Source: Parachlorella kessleri | Lineage: Eukaryota; Chlorophyta; Trebouxiophyceae; Chlorellales; Chlorellaceae | Assembly (NCBI GenBank): GCA_001598975.1 | Contig: BBXU01001243.1 | Span: 1 to 53,287 of the forward strand | Reading direction: 5' to 3' | Length of the DNA: 53,287 bases | In this document: positions 30,285-42,400 of the stretch, piece after piece | How positions within the stretch are numbered: the first letter of the stretch is position 1 | Layout: the number at the start of each line of letters is the position of its first letter | Made by a program: the position numbers and the translations under genes | The notes under the pieces: model-generated | Databases searched by the model: none | What the model was told of the DNA's origin: nothing | The model's input: the letters and a program-made list of their open reading frames with translations, nothing else

Positions 30285-33200
30285 ATGCTTGGCGGGGAAC
30301 GCGATGATAACAGCCTTCCCCAGCTGAGTCTGCACAGCCTGCTCCAAGGCAGCAGGCCCAGAGCCCAGCCAGTCAGCCGAGGCAGAGGCAGAGGCAGGGG
30401 CAAGCCTAACCCCCTGTACGCCACCGCTGCCCCAGCCAAGGAGGTCAGCAAGAGCAGGAGCCTGCCCACCTCGCCTGTCAGCAAGAAAGGGGCACCCAAG
30501 CCCAGCAACAGCACCAAGCAGCTCCGGGGCATAACCAGCAGGTCAACAAGCTTTCAAGCCCTGCCTGGTGAGTGAGGTCCACCAGCTGTTAAGCATATGA
30601 CTAGGCTTCTGGCAGCGCGACTGTGCCGTAAACCTACCCCTAGATGATTGTGTCAAGATCGCGGCGTTTAAGTTATCCTTGGGGCCTGCCTGTGCAGGTT
30701 TTGGGTCCGAGGTGTCTTCCAAGGCTCAGCAGGGGTTCAGCCTCAAGGTTTTCAGCAAGGTAGACAACCTCGTATTCCCTTGCAAGTCAGAGCCGTGCAG
30801 CCCTGAGCGCCAGCCTACAGCTGCTTCCAGCCTGAACGCTGCTGCATTCTCGCACAGCTCGCCTTGCCAGCTTGATCTATCTGCACTGTGCTTAGCAAGT
30901 GCTCCCAGTTCGCCAGCACAGGAGCAGCAGCAGGAACAGGAGCAACAGCGGAGCTCTTCAGACGGGGGCTCCAGGCCAGCCTCCCCTGTCTTGCTCAGCC
31001 AGGGCTCCAACCCACGATCTGCTCTGTGGGAGCTCCGCCAGCTGGTGCAGGGTCAGCAGAGCCAGCAGCAGCTGGGGCACAAAGCCCAGAAGCAGCCACA
31101 AAAGCAGGCACAGCAGCACCAGCAACAGGCTAAAACACCGCAGGCAGAGGACTTGCAAGGGGAGCAAGGAGAGGCAACTGTGCCGGACTCGCAGCGGTCT
31201 CCAGGGTCTTCCTGTAACGAGCCCGAGCTGCAGGGCCAGCTTGTGAGCTGTGAGGTCACCCCGGCTGCTCCGAGCCGCAAGGAGCAGGCTTCAGCCTGGG
31301 ACTTGCCGGGCAGCCTCCCACCAAGCCCACTGCCTGGCTTGTCGCCGATGCAGATCAGCCCTTTCCCCTGGGTGGCAGAGCAGCCTCCGGCACAGGACCT
31401 CTTGGCAAGCAGCCGCTCTCTGCCATCATCCATGGTTCCCTCCCCGCCTTGCAGCGCCCAGATATCTCATCTGGCTGGGCTGTCTCCCAGCCCACACCTC
31501 CGCAGCGGGCAGCAGCATTGCGAGCAGCATGGCCGGGGAATGCCAGCGCCATGTGACCTGCCTCGTTGGCTTGAAGGATGCGATAACCCCCTTCACACCA
31601 CCTCATGTCAGTCTAGCTTTGTAGGGAGGGATAGTTGTGGCGCAGCAGGGCAACACCCGCAATGCGACCCAGACTGGATGGAGCAAGAGCTGCACCAGGA
31701 GCCACGCTGCCAACCACGGTTGGACCAGGGCCACTGTGGGGGTAGCGGCATTCCAGAAAGGCCGGCTACCAGTAGCAGCAGTCCTGCTGAGGTGCACATG
31801 GAGGAGGCAGCATGCGATCAAGCGCCATCACAAGCAACTGGTGCTCAAGAGCGGACAGACGGTGAAGAAGCGACCGAGCCTCCGCAGCAGCGGCGGCAGC
31901 GGCACCATGTAGACGGCCATATTCCCACAAGCCGCGGTGCGGGGGCCGAGGCTCAGGCTCAACAGCAGCAGGGCGAGCCCGGTCATGAGCAAGCATGGCC
32001 TCTGTTGCAGCACCAGGAACAGCAGCAGCAGCAGCAACAACGAATCCACCACCTCAACCAGCAGCAGCAGCAGCAGCAGGGCCAGCTGTGTCAGCACCAG
32101 CAGGGAGCCTTTGACGCGCATGGCAGGCAGCAAGAGCTAGCGCTGCGGCGAACAGCGGAGGATGCAGCTGTTGACAGCACTTGCCCGCCGGAGCTGCGCC
32201 ATGTTCTACGGCCCTTTCCCACGCAGAAAGAGGCTTTTGCTTTCGCAGACCGCTGCAATAGCTCGCAACCACTGCTCCGCCAGACCTCCCTGCTCATATC
32301 ACGGCTTGCGCCCCGGTCAGAGCCCGCCTGCCATAGTGAGCCTACGGGCCCGCAGCAGCAGAGAAATGTACCCACAGCCAGGGCTCAGCAGCCACCCACC
32401 CCTCTGCCGGGCCAGCACCAACAGCAACAGTGTCCCCAACAGCGGCTGCAGCAGCAGGTGGGGGCTCCAGCCGACCCTCAGCTTCTAGCAGGCGCAGCAC
32501 GCTGTGGTCAGCCAGGGAAAATCGATTTCCTGAGCCGCTACACGGCTGGTCTGGCGGTGCCAACTGGCTCCCAGGGCTACCACACCACCTTCTCGGGCCA
32601 GGCTGTTGATGCTCGAGGAACAGATGAGAAGGCAAAATGGGAGGCTAGGGAGCTGTACCTCGAGGCTCTCCAGGCGTTCCGCCCGCCGCCTGCTCAACCC
32701 GCAGCGCTTGTTGACGATGTGGTCTCTGGCATGCGCCGGGCGCATAGCTCGAGCGTGGACCCAAGGCACGGCCTCCAGCAGGGCAACAGCATGGGTGCTC
32801 CGGGAGGTGTTAGACAGACAGCAGGGGCGCCAGGTGTGGACCCCTCCAGGCTGCCCAGCAGTTGGGCGACGAGCAGCGGCGACGCAGCGAGGGTAGCAGC
32901 CCCTGGGGAGGCAGGTTCAGTACTGCCAGCTGCTGAGGAAGAGCAGCAAGCAGCACAGCTCCACGAAGAGCCAATTCGTGTCTTCTGCTTGGAGAAGCAG
33001 GGCAGGTTGGTGAAAGTTGCTAGCGCTGGGGTGGATGTGAACAACTGCACAGGTCATGCAGTGTGATCACTGGCCCAGATATTTACAGCAAAGCCTGCAT
33101 GGACATGCTTGTGATTGCACTGCTTTTTGGATTGCTATCCAGCTGCGTGGGCGCGTGAGGGGCTCGCGCTGTGCTTGTGTCCTTTGGCGTAGGAACGGTG

Positions 33201-35932
33201 TATTTTACCGCCAGTTTGTGGCCGCCTCCTACCCAACTGTGTGGAGGGAGTACCGGAGGACGCCCACAGCCAATCGGCACTGGTATGAGGTACGTAGGGG
33301 GCCTATGTGAGTCCCTATGCTATGCCGCTTCCGAGTATGGGCTCGCTTGATACTAATCAGGCTCCCCACAACTGGCAGCACAGACTGGGCTGGGGTGAGC
33401 CTTACAGCTTGCAGCAGAAGGAACACATGTACACTTGCGTGCTGGGTTGGGCAGTGCTGGCTACTGTATCATAGTGCTCGTACAAGCGGTCGCTGCAGGG
33501 GCTCGAAATGGTAACCTGCAGGTTGTCCGCGAAGGGCGCCCGTGCCACCTGTATTTCGACCTCGAGTGCCCCGCGCCATGCAACCCTGACTTGGACATGG
33601 ACACCTGCATCAACTGCCTGCTGCACCATGTGGACGAGGCACTCGGGTGGGTGGAGGGTTCCTGCTGCACTCTCAGCACCCCGGGTAACTGGGGTTTGCT
33701 GTTGCATGGGCTTGACTGCAGCGACCCTAGCTGCACATGCCGTGCCTCTGCGTCAGCATTGCGCACCGATGATTTAGGGTGTCTGCGCAGCATGGAAGAG
33801 CTTAAGCTGTGCTTTCGGTGCCATGTCATGCAGACAGCATTTTGGGCTGGCTGTGGATTACAACAATGTGTTCGAGCTGGACTCGTCCACGGATGCCAAG
33901 TTGTCCCGCCACCTGCACATCCGTATCCCAGGGCATGCCTTTGTTAATAACCATGCGATGGGCAAGTTTGTATCCCAGGTGGGTCAGGCAGACAGGCGGC
34001 CGCCCAGCCTACTCACTTAAAATGTCTCCGGTCATCAAGCTCTTGTCGATGGGGGCAATGTCCACTGCGTTTTGGAGGTGGGGTTGGGGCACCAAATGCC
34101 CAGAGTAAGAGGTCCCCTTGGATGCACTCTCCTCTTGCCCAGCCCATCATCAGAAGTGCAAATCATGACACGTCGCTTATGCTTGCAGGTTGTGGCCAGC
34201 GCTGGGCAGCAGCTGATGGCGGTTCGTAGCGTGGAGGGCGGGGTCTGGGAGTGGGGCAGCATCATAGACACGGCAGTGTATTCCAGGCAAGCAGGCCATG
34301 ACCAGCTCGTTTCTCGATATGGCTGCTGCTCCCTCCCGCTCTGGATCAGTTCAATGGGGGCTATCGCCACTACCTTGGATGAGGGGCCGGTTGCCAGTTT
34401 TATCAAGCTTCACAGGAGTGAATCAGACCATTTAGTGCGCCTTGTTTTTCAAGTGGCAACGCTCATATGGCACATCCATATTCTATCATATGTGAGGCGG
34501 CTGTGTGTACGTCATAAAGTCTCACGCTGTTTGCTCAACCTACACAGGAACCGGCACTTCCGAATGGTGTGGAACTGCAAGGGCGGCAAGGGCGCAGTCC
34601 TTGAGCCCACCCGGCGCTTTGCTACCCAGGAGGGGTGCACCAAGACAGCCGCCGACGTGTTCTTGGACACCCTCATCTGCAGGGTGGACCCCTCAAATGT
34701 GTTGCTGCAGGTGAAGGGTCATACTGCCATATCCTGCCCTTGTCGGCTCCTGGTTTACTGGCCATACAAGCAAGTACTACAGGGAGTTGGCCTTGGGGGG
34801 CTGGCACCTCTACCTGATGAAGTTGAAATTGCCGCTGGGCCTGCAATACTGCTATCTCTTGTGCCCTGCTATTTCAGAGTACCTTGCCACCCACCTAGGT
34901 CACTGGTCCACTGTCAGCGCAGATGCCCGACCCACTGCCGCCGCGCCCCCTCAGCGGCCACGCTGGAGCCCCTGCAAACAGCGGCGAAACGGGGGCGTGG
35001 GGCACGCGTATCGCATGGAAGCATGACGCATATGATGGCAGCCTGACCCCTGAGCAAGCAACAGGTAGACTCCCAATCTGTTATGTAGGTTTGGCCTCAT
35101 CAGTCACACAATCTCTCCACACCCTCACCGTTCCCACCGTGCATTAGCGTGTCAGCGACATGCGTGGGTCAGCCACTAGCAAGGCCTGCCTCCTGCTATA
35201 GACAGATCTGATCATGCGCGCACAAGCGACCAGTGCCACCTGTGTTGCCTGCAGAGCTAAAGCAACTGGCAGAGCGCACGGTGCCCTTCATTGAGCAAGT
35301 GGCCACGCAGCGTGCTGGGGGCCAGCCAGCCCGGGCACGCACGCTGGCCTTCTGCGGCTACCAGGGCACCGTGGCCTACAGCATGATAGGTGGGCAAATG
35401 CGCTGGCAGCACTTGCAGCTCACTGCTAGATGGATGCTGAGGGATTTGGGCAAGGGCAGGCTTGTTGGTATAGAGTCTGGTGCGCTAGCGATGATGCTGG
35501 TACCCCATATGTCATGTGTAATGAAGCCAACTTGCCTATGGCCCATCTGCAGGTCCAGGGAGCCACTACTGCGAGAATATCGGGCGGCTGCACCAGAGCA
35601 ACCATGTTTTCTTTGTGGTCAATTTCACCATCGGCATGTTTGCTCAGAAATGCCACGACCCGGACTGCTGCCACTTCAGGTACGGGCCTGACATTCACTG
35701 TTGTTCAGGACTTGTGTGGCAGCGGCAGAACAGCAGGGCGCATTTATGCCATGCCTGTGGCATCTTGCAACTGCTGCCCAGCCCAGCGACTATAGCTAAT
35801 GCTCAAGGTTCGGTTTTGCTATCTGGCAGTCAACAGTGCCAAGCGTGTGACACCTGCAGGTCTGCTTGGATGCCCTTGCCTCCGGAGCTATATTGGCAGA
35901 GGCATGAGGCTCAGGGAGCTCAAGGGGTTTAG
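30285..35932 (+). CDS. PRIMPOL: PrimPol, DNA-directed primase/polymerase, with long low-complexity N-terminus
   Basis: PrimPol re-primes stalled replication forks. Eleven exons: 30285-30567, 30698-33005, 33193-33289, 33522-33646, 33834-33978, 34189-34286, 34548-34710, 34899-35064, 35255-35389, 35553-35679 and 35860-35932. They give 1239 residues, against about 560 in human. The catalytic AEP core is complete: D909 and E911 in LYFDLEC, S962 and H964 in LSRHL, D1013 in SIIDTAVYSRNRHFR. The C-H-C-C zinc knuckle is C1180, H1187, C1207 and C1212, with the same 7/20/5 spacing I recall for human. Residues 1 to about 855 are Gln/Ser/Pro-rich with polyQ runs. The conserved first helix (TQKEAFAFADRC, near 600) and strand VFCLEKQ (near 856) are separated by about 240 inserted residues. 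The intron at 34287 starts GCAAGC, a GC-AG type. No RPA-binding tail follows LPPELYW. The start ATG is provisional. Confidence 0.88.
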
Positions 35933-36257
35933 TTGCAGATCAGAAAACCATCGCAGTGTTTCACCCAGCTTGTGGGGGTCCTTTTGCACTTGTTTTGTGA
36001 TGAGCTTGCGAGGCGCCACACACCTTACAGGTAGGAGTTTAGCTAGGACCAAACGGATGGAGGCAAAGGTGTTGACAGCGACTGGTAGCTAGCCCTCATC
36101 CTACTTCAGGTTGAAGGCAGCAAGCCTGGTGCAACAGCTCTGATCAATCCGAGTGTCCAAGGTCCCCAGATCAGTAATGATTTGTCTCCGATTTTACCGA
36201 ATAACGTACCCCATTGTCCATCTGCTTTCCATCATCCTTGCCAGTTCTTTCATTAAA
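35933..36257 (+). other. Spacer between PrimPol and MED4
   Basis: The 325 bp hold the PrimPol 3' flank and the MED4 promoter and leader. I see no exon and no clear TATA box. Confidence 0.45.
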
Positions 36258-37692
36258 ATGAGCGAAGGTAGCAAGAGAATGAGGGTTGGCGACGGGACCC
36301 TGGCACCAGGGCTACATGCGGTAGAGCGCCTGATCAACACGCTCTCTAGGCTAGCCAAGGAGGGCAGAGAGTCTGGCATCGACAGTGATCAGATAGATGG
36401 CCTGCTGACTGGTCTACTCAGGTTGCAAACGGAACTGAAGAGCACCAGTGTGGAGGGGGCCTTGGATGAGGCTCTGAAGGACGTGCTAAGGCAGCTAGAG
36501 GTGCTCCAAGACTGATGCCTGAGTCTGGTCACTGGTGCTTGTTGTGCAACCCTGCCAGCTTGGGCTGACAATTGCTGAGCCGCCACTCCCCTTACAGGAC
36601 ACTATTTTTGCAGGCGGCAACAGAGGCACTCCAGGCAGTCGTGGACAAATACACTCCGCCCGACGTTTACCAGCCTCCTGTGCCAGGCGATGAGGAGTGG
36701 GCACGGCGCGTCATCACATATGCCCATAAGCTCAGCTACACCACTTTCGCCCCGGTCGGATTTGTGCCTGGTCAGACAGCCCTGCGGCACTTTAAGCCGC
36801 CAGCTCCACAGGACTTCCAGCTGCGGAGCTCACTCCTGCATCAGTTCCAAAGTGAGCTCCTTGCTGGGGTGCTAGTGGGCTGTGTTGCGAGCTGCAGCCC
36901 ATCACGATTTGACAGCTGGCATACATGTGGGCTACTCACGTGCTTGTGTAACTAGGCTCTTGCAATGAAATGGTGTGAAGTGAAGAGGGGGAGCATGGCG
37001 TGTGTCTGCTCCTGTCAATCCACAGGGGACTACGAGGCACGCCAGCAGCAAGCTCAGCAGGCGGCAGCGAATATTGCAGCAGCTGCGGCAGCTAGCTCAG
37101 CCTTGACGACGGGAACAGCAGCAGCAGGAGCAGGAGCAGCACCTCCACCCCTTTCTATGGAAGATATACTGAAGACGATGCCTGCGGGATGGAGGCCTGG
37201 AGCGCCCTCTGCTGCTGCTGCCGCTGCAGCAACACCAGCCGGGGCGGCGGCAGGAGCAGCAGGGGCGGCACAGCAGGTTTGTGTTTATGCCCTTTCCTGC
37301 ATCCTTTCCTTTGACCCCTGCGCAATGGCAAGCATTCATCCCCAGTTGGCTCGTGGCGTAGCTACTTACAGGGTCTTCAAACGCCGCTGTTGTGCCTCTG
37401 CCCCTTCAATTCGATGCCCTTCACATCAATGCTGTTTGCTCTGGTATACCAGTGCTAATGCCCAGTCCGAGCCTGCCCTAAATTCACACCGCTTCTGCTT
37501 GTCCGCCAGGCCCCAGAGCAGCAAGCACTCTCCTCGGAGGAGGAGGAAGACGAGGGGCCAGCCATGCCGGCCATCCAGCGGCCCGCATTGCTTTCTGCGG
37601 CCCTCAACTTAGCGCTGAGCCCGGACATGGAAATTGAGTTTGGTGGTGGCAGCAGTGACGATGAGGACGATAGCGATGACGAGAGTGCTTGA
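36258..37692 (+). CDS. MED4: Mediator complex subunit 4
   Basis: MED4 belongs to the middle module of Mediator, which links transcription factors to RNA polymerase II. Four exons: 36258-36500, 36614-36851, 37026-37276 and 37510-37692, giving 304 residues with phases 0, 1, 0. An N-terminal helical part (LINTLSRLAKEG, then LLTGLLRLQTELKST) precedes the diagnostic segment VITYAHKLSYTTFAPVGFVP with PPAPQDFQLRSSLLHQF. This corresponds to the YAHRIS...P-MR-GLL block of animal and plant MED4. The third exon is Ala-rich and includes MEDILKTMPAGWRPG. The C-terminus is acidic (MEIEF then Ser/Asp/Glu), as in other MED4 proteins. The start ATG is the first in the exon and fits the family. The gene is convergent with the RRM gene. 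Confidence 0.88.
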
Positions 37693-37988
37693 GGGCCCTT
37701 TGATCTAACTAGGGGCTGCCGAATAGCCCCCCAGCAAGTTGCACAAGCAGCATGTGTGGGTTATAGATAATCGAGCTGTGGTTGTGAACTTGATGGTGCT
37801 TTCACCTCTCCACCCGTGGCTTCGATTTAATCTTGACAAGCAGATGCACGCCGACGAAGGGTTTGTGGGTTTTCTTTGAGCCTAGGAGAGGCAAACTTGA
37901 TTGCAACCTGAGCAAGCCCACCTACCGACAGATACAATCCATGACGCTTGCTGACACAAACAGAGCAAGGGACAGCAGTCACTTCACA

Positions 37989-38005
37989 TCAGTACCGTGC
38001 CCAGG

Positions 38006-38049
<44 letters not shown>

Positions 38050-39163
38050 AGTTGGGGATATGCCTGACTGGCGTAGAGGGCCGGTGCCGCTCTATGGTAC
38101 CCTTGAAATTGCTGCTGCTGTTGCTGCAATGGCAGCTGCAGTGGTGGCGGCTGCTGTTGTTGCTGCTGCTGCTGCTGGTAGTACAGGTGCTGGAGTCCTT
38201 CTTGAGCCTGCCCACCAGCTCCGCTACCGACCCAGCCGGTTAGAGGTGCTCCTGAGTTGTCAGGTTGAGGATTCGCCACAACAGGCTGCAAGGGTGGGGT
38301 GGGGGCGTTCCCAGGAAACCTGCACCCCCAGATGCACCATGGGAAAACAGCAGGGCCTAGCATTGCATGATGCAATGCAATGGGAAGCTGCATCCCTTGC
38401 AACCAGCCCTGCCAACTACCAGGTATTGAGAAACAGTCTCCACGACAAGCATCATTACTGAGCAAGCCAGTAAGGTTGTAGCTAAACATGCCCCTTGGCA
38501 TGCTGCCTACGGCTGTCTACAAAACGTCAACCCACCTAAGGTCCTGAGGAGGAGGTCCGGAGGGTGCCTGCGCCCACTGCTGCACGCCTGAAGCAGCAGG
38601 CTCTTCCCGTGCCGGCCCAGCTGGCTGTTCGGCTGCCCCATTAGCTTGCAATGCTGCGGCTGCTGGTGTTGAGGCGGCCTGCGCTCCGGCAGTGCTGCGC
38701 CCCGTGCCTTTGCCGTAGGCCACCCGCAGCAGGCGGCCTCGCAGGCGTACAAGACCTTCAAAGAGCCTGACGGCATATGTAGCGGCCTCCTGCAGCGCAT
38801 GGTGCTGCGGATGGCAGCAGTGTTTACAGCTAATCCTGCACTTGTGTGCTGTGCGGAGCACTGCTCCACACTTGTTCGCTCAGTTTGAGGGCCACCCACC
38901 ACATCCTGGTACTCCACAAAGCCATAGCCTTTGTTGCGGCCCCCCTCCCCAGTAGGGATAGTGACACTGACTACTGGTCCAGCCTGCAAACATAGGTGTT
39001 ACAGATATGCGATTGTACTCCTCGTCACTGGTTGTGGTGTGGTCGGTCGCCACTGTCGGAGACCGGCTTGATCCACCTGGCAAGCCAGCTCGTAAAGGAG
39101 CTTTCTATCGACATCGCCATCAAGGTTGCCAACAAAGAGCACGTTGGTGGGGGCGTTTGACAT
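37989..39163 (-). CDS. RNA-binding protein, single RRM of RBM7/SF3B4 type, with polyQ C-terminus
   Basis: Exons, in transcript order: 39077-39163, 38900-38983, 38536-38789 and 37989-38319, giving 251 residues with closing phases. One RRM occupies the first 85 residues or so: RNP2-like VLFVGNL, RNP1-like GYGFVEY. The loop AGPVVSVTIP after YELACQ is typical of the RBM7/RBM11 and SF3B4 group. RBM7 works in the NEXT complex that feeds nuclear RNA to the exosome; SF3B4 is in the U2 snRNP. SF3B4 normally has two RRMs and only one is present here, so RBM7-like is slightly favoured. The remainder is Ala/Pro/Gln-rich with several polyQ runs. The last run is 14 Gln, followed by TWARY and the stop. It is divergent from the ABC transporter gene. 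Confidence 0.85.
38007..38048. repeat. (CTG)14 microsatellite, in frame as polyGln of the RRM protein
   Basis: Fourteen CTG units on the plus strand are CAG codons on the minus strand, five residues before the C-terminus of the RRM protein. The pure tract has the same length as the one in PNPase. Confidence 0.95.
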
Positions 39164-39447
39164 GACCCAGCTCAGCGAAGCATCATGAAGCGCTGCGGGC
39201 TACTAGATTTACAGTCAAAATCACGACATACAAGAGTACTGTGCTGCTTGATGTAGTTGCTGGGGGACTGCAGTCGACTGTAGCTACATGTAGGGACTAG
39301 CGCCCGTGATATGGCAGCGTGCGTTGCCTTGCTGGACTCAAAGGGGCAGAACGATGGGGCCGGTTGTCGGTGACTGTTTCTGTGAAGCTTAGGTAGCGAA
39401 GAATCATCCGATGCCCCGTATAGTTCTTGTAAACTGGCCCAGAAGTA
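39164..39447. promoter_or_regulatory. Divergent promoter region, RRM gene / ABC transporter
   Basis: A spacer of 284 bp between two divergent start codons. It probably holds both promoters. No TATA box is obvious. Confidence 0.5.
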
Positions 39448-42400
39448 ATGATTGCCACTGACTGGGTCCAGCTTATCTGGCTCTTGGCTCTACTATTAGG
39501 CTGCGCAGCCGCCTTCTCAGTGAAGTCGGAACGCAGGCATGCTGTTACAAACAGACCATCTACGCTCCTCGGGCTTGCAACCACATGCACTGCTCTCTTG
39601 GTGGCCTTGCACTGTGTGCTTTTGGGGCTGCAATCGTCCCTCAAGCAGTCCACAGTCGAATTAGCAGCGGGTTCATTAGCAGCAGGTGTCGTAGTGTCAC
39701 TCCTGGTGAGTATCCTGGCAAGCAAGTGGGGCAGGGGCAGTGGGGCACTGCTGACCTTGCAAGGCCTGATGGTTTTGCCTGACTCCTGCTTTTCCCAGAC
39801 CTGATCAAACAACACCCAAGTAAATGCATGCTTAGACACCTCAGTATCGAATCCTGAATGGAAACGCCTTCACTGACTTCTTACTTGGCTTGGAGGCGAT
39901 AACCCGGGCTGTGAATTTCCTTCCTCTCTGTGGTTGCCTTTTGACAGGTTCTGCTGCGGCGCTCACCCAGGCAGCGGCAGCTCTGGCAGCTTGGTGGACT
40001 CTACTTCTTCCTGGGAGCGCTTGAGTTGTGGTGGACTGTCACTGCGGCTGTTGCAGTGAGGCAGCCGCCATCCTCAGCCAGCTGGCTGGGCTTGCACTTC
40101 CATGTCCTCAGGTGCGAGGTTCCATCTTTAGTTTGCCTTGGATTATTGTCTGTCATTCGCATGGGATCCGAGTGAAAATTGAAACTAACAAAGCATGCCC
40201 TGGGGTGGCCGTGGGTGTCCAGCACCATGCCGCGGCCTACCGCAAGTTGAGACACTGCAACTGTTAGTAATTCCCTGCAGGCTAGTATGTGTGGCAACGC
40301 AAGCTGCCTTGGCACTCATAGCAGCTGCAGCGCTGGTATTGGCAGCATGGCGAGGCAGCCAATTTCGGGGCGCGCAGTGGGAGCCGCTGTTAAATGGCAG
40401 GCATGATGAAGAGCAGGCGGCAGGCAGAGAGCTAGGCAAGCGGACTCAGCTTGTTTATGGTGTCTTGAAATACGTGTGGCCCGACAGGCTGCAGCTGCAA
40501 GTTAGGTGAGCCAGCCCATGGTGGAGGGTGGTTAATGGACATTGCTGTAGCGGACTATTTTGAAAGGAAAGAAGCAGATGCTCACTTGCTCAACCCCCCG
40601 GCGTGCAGCGTGCTGCTGCACCTAGCTGCTAGGCCAGCCGAAACAGGAATTGTGGCACTGCATGATTGAATTCGAATTCGACCTCTCAGTGCGAGGCTTT
40701 GTAGCACATGACCTTGCACGAAAAGCGCCTGGCAACATTGCCGCGGCCTATGTCACATATTTCCTGCCACTTTGGCGCCCGCAGGCTGATGATGTGCTTC
40801 CTGCTGATCCTCCTCGGCCGGGTGGTCAACCTGGCGGTGCCGCTCACCTTTAAGCGGGTGGTGGACACCCTCTCCGATGTGACGGCACAGATCAACCAGA
40901 ACGGCGCTGCCTTCACGCTCCGCTCGCTGTGTGCCGCGTCCGGCGCCGCCGGCCCAGACCCTCCCGCCATCACCTTCTGGACCGTCTTCCTGCCGTGGGT
41001 GGCAGCCTACCTGGCCCTGTATTTCCTACAGGGAGGCAGCGGCGGCGGCTCGGCAGGGCTGCTCTCCAACCTGCGCCAGCTGCTGTGGATCCCCATCACA
41101 CAGCGTGCCTACAAGCGGGTCAGCATCGACGTGTTCAGCCACCTGCTGCGCCTGGACCACTCGTACCACCTCAAGCGCAACACGGGCAAGGTGATGAGGA
41201 TACTGGACCGCGGCACCTCCTCCATCCAGGTGGGTGGGTGGGTGGGTGCGTCGGAGGTTTGCGGACCTGAGGGGCAGGGAGGGGCGGGCCAGGAGTGCCG
41301 CAGAGGGCTGCTCAGCTGCAGGATGAACATATGAGGGACTGGGTTTGTGGGATGCAGCATGTAACCATTTTGGGCGTTGATGGCAGAGGCTAAGCAATGC
41401 AATGTTAGCAAGTATGTGTATCCGTGGGGGGTGGGGGCTGGCCTCAGTGGTGCATGCCAGGGCTAGCAAAGCCCTTGCCTTAACAAAGTTGAACACCGCA
41501 TGTCTCTCACCAGTGCCCTGCATGGAGTGGCTTGCAGGACGTGATGAGCGTGGTGTTGTTCAATGTGGTGCCTCAGCTCATCGATGTTGTGGCAGCCTGC
41601 ACCTACATGGCTGTACGGCTGCAGCCTTGGACGGCCATCATTGTGTTTGTCACAGGTGGGGCGCACATGCTGGGTGGTTGATCGCGGCGGCAGGCTGGGG
41701 CAGGCGGTCAAAGCAGCAATTCCATCCTCCCGTACAGTGGCTGAACGCCCTGTTTATCACATGCCGCACCTGCGCCATGTCTGTAGGAGGTGTAGTGTGT
41801 GGCTGGGAAGGTGTTTGCAGGGATCACGCCTCCGGTCAAACCGTACTGAAGGAGCTCCTCTTCTGCGTGCTTGCACCGCTGCTTTGCTGCAGTTGCGACC
41901 TACATACCCCTCACCTTTGTTGTGACTGAGTGGCGGGGCAAGGTGCGCAAGCAGATGAACTCGCTGGACAATGAGAAGGAGGGCAAGGCCACCGACATGC
42001 TGCTGGTGAGAAGAGTTGGCCTATGAGTAATAAGGTGGTGGCAGGGCGCACTGGGTAACAAGGGGCAACTGAGCCTTGGGCAAGCATCTCTAGGCTGTCA
42101 CAGGTGTGGGTCTGCAGCTCTATTCACAGTATTTCGTATCACCTGCCGCTGCTTTAGTGCGGGCCTTTTGCTGTGTGTGGTAAAGTGGGTAGTGATGGTA
42201 AGGTCAAAAGGCCCAGGGATTTGCTGGTCAGCGCCGGCATGTTCAAACTCCACTGACAAGAGCTTGCCTCCCTGTTCACTTGTTGAATGGCTGCAGAACT
42301 ATGAGACAGTCAAGGTGTTTGGCAATGAATGGTTTGAGCTGCGGCAGTTTGGGAGCGCCATCGACGCATTCCAGGGCGCAGAGTTCAAGCAAATGGCCTG

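Noticed and set aside
30698..33068. Gln-rich ORF as a separate gene ending at 33066
   Set aside because: The in-frame stop lies in an intron. A donor at 33006 joins VFCLEKQGR to NGVFYRQF in phase, matching PrimPol, and the PrimPol first helix is inside this ORF.
37989..39163. Calling the RRM gene SF3B4
   Set aside because: SF3B4 has two RRMs and a Pro-rich tail; only one RRM is present, so I left the symbol blank.
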